Assembly: GCA_015232865.1 (NCBI GenBank)
Contig: JADFYU010000039.1
Span: 1-21,588 of the forward strand
From: Magnetococcales bacterium
GTDB taxonomy: Bacteria > Pseudomonadota > Magnetococcia > Magnetococcales > UBA8363
Direction: 5' to 3'
Length of the DNA: 21,588 nt
The notes beneath the pieces were generated by a model. That model did not search any database and had not been told where the DNA came from. It worked only from the letters and a program-made list of their open reading frames with translations. Every line of letters begins with the position of its first letter. Position 1 is the first letter of the stretch. Positions 8,354-16,155 of this stretch are shown here, in pieces. Made by a program: the position numbers and the translations under genes.

Positions 8354-8704
8354 ATGCCGACCTTCACCGTATGCACACCGTTGCAGCATAACGGTCACCG
8401 CTATGAACCGGGAACCGCTGTCGAACTGACTTTGGAACAGGGCGCCACTCTTGTGTCGGTCGGTGTGGTGGAGCAAGGCTTTTGTTGCGGTGCCGGGGAA
8501 TCATTTTTTGATGAACAGCTTGAGCAGGCGATTGAGATCCCCCTGGCTCTGGCAATTTCCCGGCTGGATCCGGTCAACCCGTCCCTTTGGCGACGGGACG
8601 GCCGGCCCCGCACCGAGGCACTGGCGGCCATTGTTGGTCGCCGGGTCTCGGCTTTGGAACGGGATCAGATCTGGCAATATTGGACAAAGGAGCAAAAACA
8701 ATGA
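8354..8704 (+). CDS. Small phage head-region protein, two domains
   Basis: This 116-residue protein has two parts. Residues about 1-45 (TPLQHNGHRYEPGTAVELTL, then LVSVGVVEQG) match a short beta domain seen beside capsid genes in Mu-like phages. Residues about 68-112 (ISRLDPVNPSLWRRDGRP and RVSALERDQIWQYW) resemble the C-terminal helical domain of HI1506-like head proteins. It follows the capsid gene by five bases, and its stop overlaps the next start as ATGA, so it belongs to the same transcript. Its position suggests a head or head-tail accessory role, but no biochemical function is known to me. Confidence 0.75.
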   Translation: MPTFTVCTPLQHNGHRYEPGTAVELTLEQGATLVSVGVVEQGFCCGAGESFFDEQLEQAIEIPLALAISRLDPVNPSLWRRDGRPRTEALAAIVGRRVSALERDQIWQYWTKEQKQ

Positions 8705-9222
8705 GCTATGCAACCCCGCAAAACCTTCTGGATTGGTATGGAGCCAAGGAGTTGGCTCAAATCGCCACCCCAGACGATCTGCCACTGGTTTCGGCTCCTT
8801 TGCTGAGATTGGCCATCCAGGGCGAAGATCTGAGCGGTTTTTCCGCTGAGGAACAGAGTGCCGCCCAGGCAGCTCTGACCAGAATGGTGTCGGCACTCGA
8901 TGCGGCCAGCCATCTGATGGATTCCTACCTCAACCGGCGCTATCCCCTGCCCATTGCAACCCCGGAAATTGCCAACAGCCCTCTGCCCCAGGCCTGTGGC
9001 CGTTTAAGCCGTCACCTGCTCTATGATGACGGCATTCCCTTCGAGGTGGAGCAGCGATACAAACAGACCATCTCCTGGCTGCAAGAGCTGGCCGGCGGTC
9101 AGGTTCAAATTCCAGCACTGCTTCCTCCGGCATTCCCCTCCGGAGTGGGGTTGGCCGACGCCAAACCCTCAACCCGGATTTTTGACGCCGCCTCTTTGGC
9201 CGGGTTCATCGGCCATGAATAA
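8701..9222 (+). CDS. Head-tail joining protein, DUF1320 (Mu gp36-like)
   Basis: This 173-residue protein is of the DUF1320 family, to which Mu gp36 belongs; it is thought to sit at the head-tail joint. Supporting blocks are the N-terminal YATPQNLLDWYGAKELAQIA, the helix ALDAASHLMDSYLNRRYPLP, and LSRHLLYDDGIPFEVEQRYK, which are the family's core helices. The start at 8701 is chosen because it overlaps the previous stop (ATGA) and has a strong AAGGAG site eight bases upstream; an in-frame start 38 codons earlier would overrun the preceding gene. The C-terminal tail is rich in Pro, Ala and Gly and probably flexible. Confidence 0.85.
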   Translation: MSYATPQNLLDWYGAKELAQIATPDDLPLVSAPLLRLAIQGEDLSGFSAEEQSAAQAALTRMVSALDAASHLMDSYLNRRYPLPIATPEIANSPLPQACGRLSRHLLYDDGIPFEVEQRYKQTISWLQELAGGQVQIPALLPPAFPSGVGLADAKPSTRIFDAASLAGFIGHE

Positions 9223-9646
9223 CTATTTTGCAGCCGAAGCCCTCATTCTCACCCAACTTGAGCAGCTCAACGACTCCTTTCGACAGATTGGTGCCGGCCG
9301 CAGCCTGGAGGCAATCCGAGAACATCCCGGCGCGGTTCCGGCCCTGTTTTTGATCTATGACGGCCAAAAGCCGGATTTGGGAGCAGGACGGGAGCAGGCC
9401 ATTCATCAGCAGTGGTTGCTGGTGGTGGTGGTGCGCTCGGCTCGGCAGATGGAGAACGGAATCCAGGAGAGAATCGAGGCGGGGCCGCTTTTGATCCGAC
9501 TTTGTGAAACCCTCATCGGCTGGCAACCGGACAGTGAACACGGTCCTTTAACCCTCAACACCGCTCCGGGACCGGTCTATCACCATGGTTACGGCTATTA
9601 TCCGCTGCGGATGAGTACCCGCCTGATCCTTCGCGGCCTGTCCTAG
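9215..9646 (+). CDS. Tail terminator-like protein, DUF1834 (Mu gp37-like)
   Basis: This 143-residue protein has the features of the DUF1834 / Mu gp37 family: an N-terminal helix (ALILTQLEQLNDSFRQIGAG), the strand VPALFLIYDGQKP, a hydrophobic strand QQWLLVVVVRSARQ, then helix GPLLIRLCETLIGWQP and a final strand with STRLIL. Such proteins are thought to cap the tail tube at the head end. The start at 9215 overlaps the gp36-like stop by eight bases; the open frame extends further upstream but inside the previous gene. Order capsid, gp36-like, gp37-like follows the usual Mu-like head-tail layout. Confidence 0.78.
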   Translation: MNNYFAAEALILTQLEQLNDSFRQIGAGRSLEAIREHPGAVPALFLIYDGQKPDLGAGREQAIHQQWLLVVVVRSARQMENGIQERIEAGPLLIRLCETLIGWQPDSEHGPLTLNTAPGPVYHHGYGYYPLRMSTRLILRGLS

Positions 9647-9671
9647 AGCGGTGTTAAGAGAGATAGATACC

Positions 9672-10037
9672 ATGAAAAAACTTGGCACCCTCCTCCTGCC
9701 CGACTCCCTCCAGTGGATCGACCGTTACAGCGCTCCGACTGTCAACCAAACCCTGCACCACACCTTGGGCGGATATCCCTGTCTGTTCAATTCGTTCAAC
9801 ACGGTCAGACCCATCACCCTGGCCGCCACCGCAGAGACCACCTGGCTGGATGAAGCGACGACCGAGGCGTTGACACAGATGGCCGATGAGCTCGGAGCCA
9901 CTTTTCCGCTGATCTGGGAGACGTTGACGGTCGAGGTGCAGTTTCGTCACTACGAACCACCGGCTCTAAGCTTTGCCCCGCTCTGGCCTCATCACAACCA
10001 GTTCATCGGCACCATCCGATTGATAAAAACCCATTAA
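9672..10037 (+). CDS. Small phage tail protein, family of unknown function
   Basis: This 121-residue protein resembles small proteins found in siphophage tail cassettes. It opens LPDSLQWIDRYS, then has RPITLAATAETTWLDEATTE, TFPLIWETLTVEVQFRHYEP, and a final strand GTIRLIKT. I recall this arrangement (a W-containing start, a WL or WGW turn before a helix, then FRH) from tail genes near hub genes; the function is not established. The ATG at 9672 is preceded by AGAGAGA; a GTG seven codons upstream is possible but has a poorer context. It is followed by a strong AAGGAG site for the next gene. Confidence 0.65.
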   Translation: MKKLGTLLLPDSLQWIDRYSAPTVNQTLHHTLGGYPCLFNSFNTVRPITLAATAETTWLDEATTEALTQMADELGATFPLIWETLTVEVQFRHYEPPALSFAPLWPHHNQFIGTIRLIKTH

Positions 10038-10061
10038 ATATTTGTTTGAGAAGGAGATAGA

Positions 10062-11093
10062 ATGGCCATTCAAACCAGTGAAATCAAATGGTACAAATCC
10101 ACCATCGTCAACGATTCGACCAGCAACGGCGGCACCATGAGTGCCAATGAGATTCCCGACGGCGTCAAAAACAACGTCTGGCCGGATGTTCCCCAGGCCG
10201 AACGAACCGCCGGCTCTACCAAATATCGAAAAAGTTTCATCAAAATAGCCAATGACGACGATCTCACCCTGATCGAACCGAAAGTTTTCATTGAAACCCA
10301 TACGCCGGGCGACGACAGCATTGTTTTGCTGGACGGCACCCAGACCGACACCCAGGCCGACGCCGAAATAGCCAGCCGCTTTTATGGGGCAGCCGATCTG
10401 GATGCCACCGTCACCGCGCAGGATACCGTTCTGCTGATTCGGGTCGAACCGGGAAACGCCGCCGCTGGTCACGCCATCTTTCAAAATGGGGATCTGATTC
10501 GCCTCTCCAATCAGAGCAGCGTAGACGATGTCGGGGGAACCAGTGAATTCCTCAGATTGGCGGCAACCGGAGGGGTCTCCTGGAATGGCGATCAGGCCAC
10601 CTTGACCCTGGCTTCCGGGATCGCCGTCAGCAACGGATATGCGGTTGGAGAGACCAAAGTGGCCTCGGTGTTGGAAACCGCCGACATCGAAGCCACTCTG
10701 ACCGGATGGGGAGAGTCCTCCGCCTCCGGCAGTTATGATGAGACAACCTATCCACCTGTTTTAGACCATATTGGCTCTGTTGAGCAGACCTGGATTCTCA
10801 CTTTTTCTGACAGCAGCCATTTTTCCTGTTCGGGCGACGAGGTCGGCGACGTCGGGGGCGGCTCCATCGGCGGAGGGGATTTTGCGCCCACCAACCCCGA
10901 TTTTTCCAAGCCCTATTTTACCCTCACCGATGGCACGCCGCCCTGGGCCGGAACCTGGCAGGCGGGAGAGACCCTCACCTTTACCACCCACCCCGCCGCT
11001 TTGCCCATCTGGGAAAAACGGACCGTTCCCGCCGGAGCCGACAGTCTCTCTGGAAACAAGGTGGTGATCGCCATCAGCGGAGAGAGCGAATGA
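10062..11093 (+). CDS. Phage structural protein of uncharacterised family
   Basis: This 343-residue, beta-rich protein is a member of a phage-associated family I recognise only by pattern: SEIKWYKSTIVNDSTSNGG, DGVKNNVWPDVPQAERTAGS, TKYRKSFIKIAND, LLDGTQTDTQADA, a Gly/Ser/Thr-rich middle, and the ending FTTHPAALPIWEKRTVPAGA. No enzyme motif, signal peptide or membrane segment is present. The place between tail-terminator-like and hub genes suggests a tail tube, sheath-like or baseplate component, but this is inference from position. It has the strongest ribosome site of the tail half (AAGGAG five bases from ATG), so high expression is plausible. Its stop overlaps the next start (ATGA). Confidence 0.72.
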   Translation: MAIQTSEIKWYKSTIVNDSTSNGGTMSANEIPDGVKNNVWPDVPQAERTAGSTKYRKSFIKIANDDDLTLIEPKVFIETHTPGDDSIVLLDGTQTDTQADAEIASRFYGAADLDATVTAQDTVLLIRVEPGNAAAGHAIFQNGDLIRLSNQSSVDDVGGTSEFLRLAATGGVSWNGDQATLTLASGIAVSNGYAVGETKVASVLETADIEATLTGWGESSASGSYDETTYPPVLDHIGSVEQTWILTFSDSSHFSCSGDEVGDVGGGSIGGGDFAPTNPDFSKPYFTLTDGTPPWAGTWQAGETLTFTTHPAALPIWEKRTVPAGADSLSGNKVVIAISGESE

Positions 11094-12166
11094 ACCTCTT
11101 GAGCACTGGCTTGAGGCTGGATTTTCTCTCTCAACAGATCTCTAGCCGTTTTCATCTGAGCACTGGGGATGATCTGGGTTCCGTACCGATCCAACTCAAA
11201 GCCCATGTGGTGGGATTCTGGAGCCGGAACCCGGACCACTATGGCGATCAGATCAAAACCAGCCTGCGCATGATCCGCCCAGGTGTGCGCCGGGTTCGCC
11301 TTTACTGCGACGAACAAGCGGCAAAAAGCGCCCGACTGATCGTTCATGGTGGCGAACCCGCCCCGCTGGGTCGTCGGCAGGCTCCATTGACGGAGGTGTT
11401 GACCTGGACCAACAGCCAAAACCGTTCCTTGAAATATGCCTATGACCACCCCAACGTCCGAATTATCGATAAAACCCCGTTCTACGATGAGAACGGCCAG
11501 GAGCAATCACCTCCCGGATATATCCCGCATTTGGGTGCTTTTTACCACCCCCAACCGGTTACCGGAGCCTTGGTGGTGGAATACAGCCCGGCGTTCAGTC
11601 TATTTGAAGTGACCTATACCTTGGGCGAAGAGCAGATGGAGGCGGCCCGATTCAAGGAGATGCAGTTGGCCTGGCTGGCCGGCAATATTCGAGATTGCGA
11701 TATTCCCGCCGTCCATCTCATCGCCCTGGCCGACGGTCAGGCGACCCAACTCTCCTTTCAACGCCAGTTCTGGCCGGAAGGGGCGGATGGAAAAGGGGGA
11801 CATGCCGGTGATGCCATCCCAAGCCTGACTGACTTGATTCCGTTGATCGAGGAGTTGGACCCCTGTTGGAAAAACTGCTGGCAACAACTGACCGGTGGCG
11901 AAAAAAATCTCACCACCTCGCAATATCTCGCCATTATCTCCTGTGTCGAGAGTGCCTCGGCTCCGGCTCCGGTACAGTATGTGGAGATCGATCGCCAAAG
12001 TCAGGTCGAGCGGATTTTCAGCCCGGATAGTGAAGCGTTGTTTGTTGATGTCGAACGGGCGGTAACCCTGACCATGAAACGGCAACGAGCCGACGGCAAA
12101 ACCGGTTGCAACCAACAGGCTCTCTATTCGGATCTTCCAGAAATAACCTTTCGCTTCAATCAATAG
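11090..12166 (+). CDS. Hypothetical phage structural protein
   Basis: I do not recognise this 358-residue product. It starts MNLLSTGLRLDFLSQQIS and overlaps the previous stop by four bases, with a GGAGAG site just before, so it is translationally coupled. It is mixed alpha/beta, with beta-rich halves (VPIQLKAHVVGFW, GALVVEYSPAFSLFEVTYTL) and a central helical stretch that includes CWKNCWQQLTGGEKN. It ends in DLPEITFRFNQ, a pattern like the closing strand of tail tube or baseplate proteins. No catalytic motif, signal or membrane helix is seen. Its coupled position in the tail gene run argues for a virion or assembly role. Confidence 0.7.
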   Translation: MNLLSTGLRLDFLSQQISSRFHLSTGDDLGSVPIQLKAHVVGFWSRNPDHYGDQIKTSLRMIRPGVRRVRLYCDEQAAKSARLIVHGGEPAPLGRRQAPLTEVLTWTNSQNRSLKYAYDHPNVRIIDKTPFYDENGQEQSPPGYIPHLGAFYHPQPVTGALVVEYSPAFSLFEVTYTLGEEQMEAARFKEMQLAWLAGNIRDCDIPAVHLIALADGQATQLSFQRQFWPEGADGKGGHAGDAIPSLTDLIPLIEELDPCWKNCWQQLTGGEKNLTTSQYLAIISCVESASAPAPVQYVEIDRQSQVERIFSPDSEALFVDVERAVTLTMKRQRADGKTGCNQQALYSDLPEITFRFNQ

Positions 12167-12180
12167 GATTAACAAGATCC

Positions 12181-13275
12181 ATGTCAGAACTCATCCTCTC
12201 CGCCCCCGGCCCATTTGATCGATACGTCGCCGCCCATCTGTCGGTTTCGGTTCTGTTTCGCTTCCAATTCATCCGTGATGACGGTCTCACCTTCTCACCG
12301 GATCTGGATGAGAACATCACCTTCAGTCTCTATACCCTGACAGGCGATTTTTTGCTGCGGGGTCACAGCCGCCGCATCAATCCGCTTCAACCGTTGAGCT
12401 TTGTCGAAGGGGTGAGCGGTCTGGTCAGACGCTATGCTTTTGTCCAGGATGAATATGAGCTGGAGCTGGACCAGGGTATTCTCCAGGCCAAGTTCGGTGT
12501 CAGTGGTTTTGATTTAAGCTGCCAGTTGCTGACCTACGGGGCAAAAATTTTTGAGACACTCCATGATCGGGTTTATCACCTCGGCCGACAACCGACCCCC
12601 ATCTATCCCGGTCGCCATGAAATCCGCCTTCCGTTCTGGCACCAGACTACCGAATTGATCCACCAAAGCCCGACCAAAGCCAGCAAAACCACCACCCGTT
12701 ACAGCAGTCTGCCGTTTCGGGCCGATCTGGAAATTGTCGAGGCCGAAGCCCTGGCCCGTTATCACCTGCCCCTGCTCGGCATCATCTGGCATCCAAAATC
12801 CGATCTGACCGGTTGGAACGGAACCTATGACATTCGGAATATCTGCTCGGGAGGCGGTTTGACCGCTGCCTGGCAATACCCGGATGGCGTCGAACAACCA
12901 GAGACCCTGCCGGCCAGCCTGTTGGATCGGCGCTATACCCTCCATGAAGGGGTCACCCTTGAGCTGACGCTCAACAACTGCCCCGGAGTCAATACCGAAC
13001 CCTGGTTGACCGTCCTCTCCGATTTCGGTTTTTCCGCTCAAATCCCGGAAAGCCCGACCATGCCGGAGCCAGGCAACATCCACGTTCCCATCAGTGATTT
13101 TGCAGCCAACCTTCAAGGCCAAGGGTTTACCGTAACGGCAGAGTTGCACGGTGGATTATCAAGCTTTACCTACACAACCGGAGATCCCACCGTCTACGCC
13201 AACCTGACCGCCACCCGGATTGAGAGTCCGGTCATCAATTTTGATTCGTTCACCTTCAAACCTCTACCGGAATAG
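12181..13275 (+). CDS. Hypothetical phage tail-region protein, beta-rich
   Basis: I do not recognise a family for this 364-residue product. The ATG at 12181 is preceded by AGGAT 15 bases after the previous stop; the frame is open further upstream but only inside the preceding gene. The sequence is strand-rich throughout, with ADLEIVEAEALARYHLPLLG in the middle and paired Thr/Tyr/Leu strands at the C-terminus (GQGFTVTAELHGGLSSFTY, NLTATRIESPVINFDSFTF), like a stack of small beta domains. This would fit a tail adaptor or fibre-proximal protein, but that is inference from composition and from its place directly before the hub gene. No signal peptide or transmembrane segment is visible. Confidence 0.65.
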   Translation: MSELILSAPGPFDRYVAAHLSVSVLFRFQFIRDDGLTFSPDLDENITFSLYTLTGDFLLRGHSRRINPLQPLSFVEGVSGLVRRYAFVQDEYELELDQGILQAKFGVSGFDLSCQLLTYGAKIFETLHDRVYHLGRQPTPIYPGRHEIRLPFWHQTTELIHQSPTKASKTTTRYSSLPFRADLEIVEAEALARYHLPLLGIIWHPKSDLTGWNGTYDIRNICSGGGLTAAWQYPDGVEQPETLPASLLDRRYTLHEGVTLELTLNNCPGVNTEPWLTVLSDFGFSAQIPESPTMPEPGNIHVPISDFAANLQGQGFTVTAELHGGLSSFTYTTGDPTVYANLTATRIESPVINFDSFTFKPLPE

Positions 13276-13282
13276 ATTTCCC

Positions 13283-15613
13283 ATGGCCACACACCGTTAT
13301 TGGCGTATCACCATTACCCAATCATCCGCCTCCGGGGGAACCAATCTGGTCTCTCTTTATGAAGTGGAGATGCGCAGTACGGATCAGGGTCCAGATCTGT
13401 GCCAGGGTGGGACCGCCTCCGCCAGCCACAACACCTCGACCGTCTATAAACTATTTGACGACAACAACAGCCAGTATTGGAGCAATGGCGGACCGGGTGA
13501 AACCTGCTGGTTCCAGTACGATTTTGGCCTGGATGTGGAGATCAAGCAACTGCTGTTTCTGCCCCGCTATTCCTTTCAAAGCCCGGTGGATTTCCACCTC
13601 TCTTCCTCGGACGACGGCACGAGCTGGAACCAGGAAGCGATCTGGAGCGGCCTTACCGATTGGGTCGGCGGAATCGAAAAAATCATCGATCCGCCTCGAC
13701 CGGTTGCCCACCAACAGATGACCGCGGCCTATACCCTCTCCCTCTGCCAGATCCGAAACACGCCGTTTCAAATCGGCATTTTTCTGCTTGAATCCCGAAC
13801 CAGCCCCTTTTCATCGCTCCTGAGCCGACAATCTGAGCAGCTCTATCCCCTCGGCCTGGCCCGTCAATCCGCTCATCCCCTTGTGATCTTGATTGAAATG
13901 GAGCTTGACCACCCCTATCCCCTGCGGCTGGCCCAATCCATTCTAACAGGCTGGAAGAGAGCGTTGACCGCCTGCTCGATTCAACCCATTCATCACCGAA
14001 TCACCACCAACTGCTCAAACCGCTGGTCTCTCAGAAATCCGCTGATCCACTCCTCATCTCGACCCGCCAGCCTGACCCGACGTTGCCAGACCAGCATCAG
14101 TCAGCGTGCTGATCTGTCGGTTTACAATGCGGTCACAATCCCCCATCGCCGCTATTGGGAAATCTCCACGCCGATCACCCTGACCCACCTGAGCCAACCG
14201 ACCGTACTGATTGATGGCGTTCCGATTGTTCTGCATCAATTGACGATTCAGGCCAATCAAAAACAGATCGGTTGGCAATGTGAACTGGAGCTGATGGAAG
14301 AGAGTCTCTGGCAAACGCTGAAACTGGGTCAATCTTTTACCCTGGAGCTTGGCGGCGAGCCATTTTTGTTGGTCGTCCAGGAAAAACGACTCAACCGCCA
14401 CGAAAACAACCGGCCTGCTCTGACCTTGATCGCCCTCAGCCCCCTGGCAGTCAAAACTGGCCCCCTGGCGACGGCGACTCAACGGAGCTGGCCTCAGACC
14501 GTCTGGGCCAAAGAGGTGGTGGCAGAGCTGCTGCAACAACCCATTGATTGGCAACTGATCAACTGGCCCATTGAGGGCGGACGACTGGATTCCAACGCCA
14601 AAACACCGGTGCAATTGGCTCAAACCATCGTCGAGTCGGTCGGAGGCTTCCTGCACTGTCGAGCCGGCGGCACACCGGTGATGCAACCCCTCTTTTCCAG
14701 ACCGCTGGCGGACTGGCCAAACAGAGACCCGGACCATGTTTTCAGTGATCGGGCTGATAACCTACAGATGATGGAGCAGCAAGTGGTTGGGAGCTGTTAT
14801 GACCGCATTACCATTCATGACCGGAATCCACAGAGCAAGCGGGGGTTCCTCTCTCTGGTCGTCGATGGCCGGCAATGGGGGCCTAATCGAGGTAAAACCC
14901 GTTTTCAACCGGGAGAGACCGCCCATCTTCTGCTTAACAGCAGTCCGGGAACCACGCCAACCCTGCCGGTCTCCTCAACGGATCACATTCTACCCACGGG
15001 AACCGTTCGTTATTCGGTGACAGAAAACCTGACCTTTATCCAGAACAACCAGGCCAGACTCTCTCAGCCCATCGTCGTTATCGATCAATTTTCCTGGCTG
15101 GGAATGGATTTGGGCACACCGCAACTGGCTGCCGATGGACAGACGGTAACGACCACCCTGGCCGGAACCGCCGTCTTACAAGTGACCGCGACCGCCCAAA
15201 GTCAGGCTTACCAGTTTAAAGCACCGCACCAACTGGCCGGATTGACCCGCTTCCCCGTGGCATTTTCCAGCCAAGCCGACCCCAACACCGACATTCGATC
15301 GGTAACGCTTCAAAGAAGAGGCGGCAACCACGCCATCGAGGATCTCCATTCCGAGTTGCTCACCGATCTGGCGGCCCTGCGAGCCAGAGGCGAGCAGATG
15401 TTGAATTTTGGAGAACCGCTGCAACAGGTAGTGATAACCGCCCATTATCGACCCGGATTGGCACCAGGACAGATTATTGAGGTGCATCATGCCCATTATG
15501 GACAGAGTTTTCGAGGACTGCTGACCGAGCTGCGTCACACCCTTGAACCGAAGATGGCCTGCTCGCAATTGACCTTGATCAGGCCGGCGGACTCGGCCCC
15601 CCATTTATCATAA
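13283..15613 (+). CDS. Phage tail hub protein with N-terminal discoidin-like domain
   Basis: This is a 776-residue multi-domain protein. Residues about 4-135 look like an F5/8 type C (discoidin, galactose-binding-like) domain: HRYWRITIT, LVSLYEVEMRS, GGTASAS, LFDDNNSQYWSN (57-68), WFQYDFG, VEIKQLLFLPR and FHLSSSDDGTSWN, the usual strand and calcium-loop pattern. A linker domain (about 140-290) follows. The large C-terminal part (about 293-765) resembles siphophage central tail hub proteins: LIDGVPIVLHQLTI, SFTLELGGEPFLLVVQEKR, WQLINWPIEGGRLDSNAKTP, GGFLHCRAGGTPVMQP and late LAPGQIIEVHH. It should cap the tail tip and carry a carbohydrate-binding head. The start at 13283 has only a weak ribosome site but begins the domain cleanly. 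Confidence 0.72.
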   Translation: MATHRYWRITITQSSASGGTNLVSLYEVEMRSTDQGPDLCQGGTASASHNTSTVYKLFDDNNSQYWSNGGPGETCWFQYDFGLDVEIKQLLFLPRYSFQSPVDFHLSSSDDGTSWNQEAIWSGLTDWVGGIEKIIDPPRPVAHQQMTAAYTLSLCQIRNTPFQIGIFLLESRTSPFSSLLSRQSEQLYPLGLARQSAHPLVILIEMELDHPYPLRLAQSILTGWKRALTACSIQPIHHRITTNCSNRWSLRNPLIHSSSRPASLTRRCQTSISQRADLSVYNAVTIPHRRYWEISTPITLTHLSQPTVLIDGVPIVLHQLTIQANQKQIGWQCELELMEESLWQTLKLGQSFTLELGGEPFLLVVQEKRLNRHENNRPALTLIALSPLAVKTGPLATATQRSWPQTVWAKEVVAELLQQPIDWQLINWPIEGGRLDSNAKTPVQLAQTIVESVGGFLHCRAGGTPVMQPLFSRPLADWPNRDPDHVFSDRADNLQMMEQQVVGSCYDRITIHDRNPQSKRGFLSLVVDGRQWGPNRGKTRFQPGETAHLLLNSSPGTTPTLPVSSTDHILPTGTVRYSVTENLTFIQNNQARLSQPIVVIDQFSWLGMDLGTPQLAADGQTVTTTLAGTAVLQVTATAQSQAYQFKAPHQLAGLTRFPVAFSSQADPNTDIRSVTLQRRGGNHAIEDLHSELLTDLAALRARGEQMLNFGEPLQQVVITAHYRPGLAPGQIIEVHHAHYGQSFRGLLTELRHTLEPKMACSQLTLIRPADSAPHLS

Positions 15614-15640
15614 CGACCACCCCAGAACCAGGAGAGAATC

Positions 15641-15913
15641 ATGCCCAAACAGAGCCACATCAATAAATGCAAACTCGACAATTCCCTCGACAGTAAAACC
15701 CTACTGACCACCCGCACCGCCAGCATCGTCGTCGGAGAGTCCACCTTTATCTTTATCGGCAGCGCCGATCCGGGTGCCGACGAATCCGATCCGGTTTGGC
15801 TGATTCAAAGAACCACACTCTTTGCCGACGAAAGCACCGCCACCCTGTTTGCCAACGGTCGAATCGCTTTTGACCAGTGTTGGAGCGACCGGGCGACTCT
15901 CAGCTATTCATAA
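15641..15913 (+). CDS. Small phage protein (90 residues), last gene of phage run
   Basis: This short protein has a good AGGAG ribosome site and ends the phage run. It shows the pattern of small proteins that accompany siphophage tail genes: TRTASIVVGESTFIFIGSAD, then PVWLIQRTTLFAD, and the close FDQCWSDRATLSYS. It is beta-rich, with no signal peptide, lysis-type membrane helix or enzyme motif. It may be a minor virion component; its function is not known to me. It lies 27 bases after the hub gene and just before a strong stem-loop. Confidence 0.7.
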   Translation: MPKQSHINKCKLDNSLDSKTLLTTRTASIVVGESTFIFIGSADPGADESDPVWLIQRTTLFADESTATLFANGRIAFDQCWSDRATLSYS

Positions 15914-15930
15914 GGGTCGGTTGAAATTCA

Positions 15931-15964
15931 GCGGATTTCGCTGCCACTCAGGAGCGAAATCCGC
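15931..15964. repeat. Perfect 12-bp stem-loop after the phage genes
   Basis: The arms GCGGATTTCGCT (15931-15942) and AGCGAAATCCGC (15953-15964) are perfect inverted repeats around a 10-base loop, 18 bases after the last phage stop. No T-run follows on the plus strand, so it is not a classical intrinsic terminator. It may protect the 3' end of the phage transcript or act as a protein-binding site. Confidence 0.7.
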
Positions 15965-16020
15965 AACAGGAATTCCCAGATTAACAGTTGTAAATACTTT
16001 TAATCCAATGTTTTATTTCT

Positions 16021-16041
16021 GGGCGACTTTGCGCCCTTTTT
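16021..16041 (+). terminator. Candidate intrinsic terminator of phage run
   Basis: A short hairpin GGGCG-actttg-CGCCC is followed directly by TTTTT. The stem is only five base pairs but all G/C. It lies about 110 bases after the last phage gene and upstream of the TPR/HEPN pair, so it would separate the two transcripts. Confidence 0.5.
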
Positions 16042-16155
16042 CCATCAAAATCCTTGCCCAAAACAAGATTGAACCGTAAGTTAGCAACAGAGTCATCAAT
16101 ACTGAATTCGGTCTTTGTCGTTTCTGCGACCCCAATAGACATCGAAGGACTATTC

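Noticed and set aside
14054..14737. Minus-strand open frame of 227 codons inside the hub gene
   Set aside because: It is antisense to a continuous hub domain, has low-complexity composition and no start context.
5755..16000. Possible att-site pair flanking the phage run (shared CCCAGATT)
   Set aside because: Only eight bases match, no integrase or tRNA is present, and an 8-mer match between two several-hundred-base regions is expected by chance.
15988..16016. Plus-strand promoter-like pair TTGTAA-17-TTTTAT
   Set aside because: It lies directly upstream of a GC hairpin with T-run (16021-16041) that would stop its transcript; both boxes match only four of six bases.
15822..16079. Plus-strand open frame of 85 codons over the end of the phage run
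   Set aside because: It overlaps the 90-residue phage gene in another frame and runs through the stem-loop and terminator; no ribosome site.
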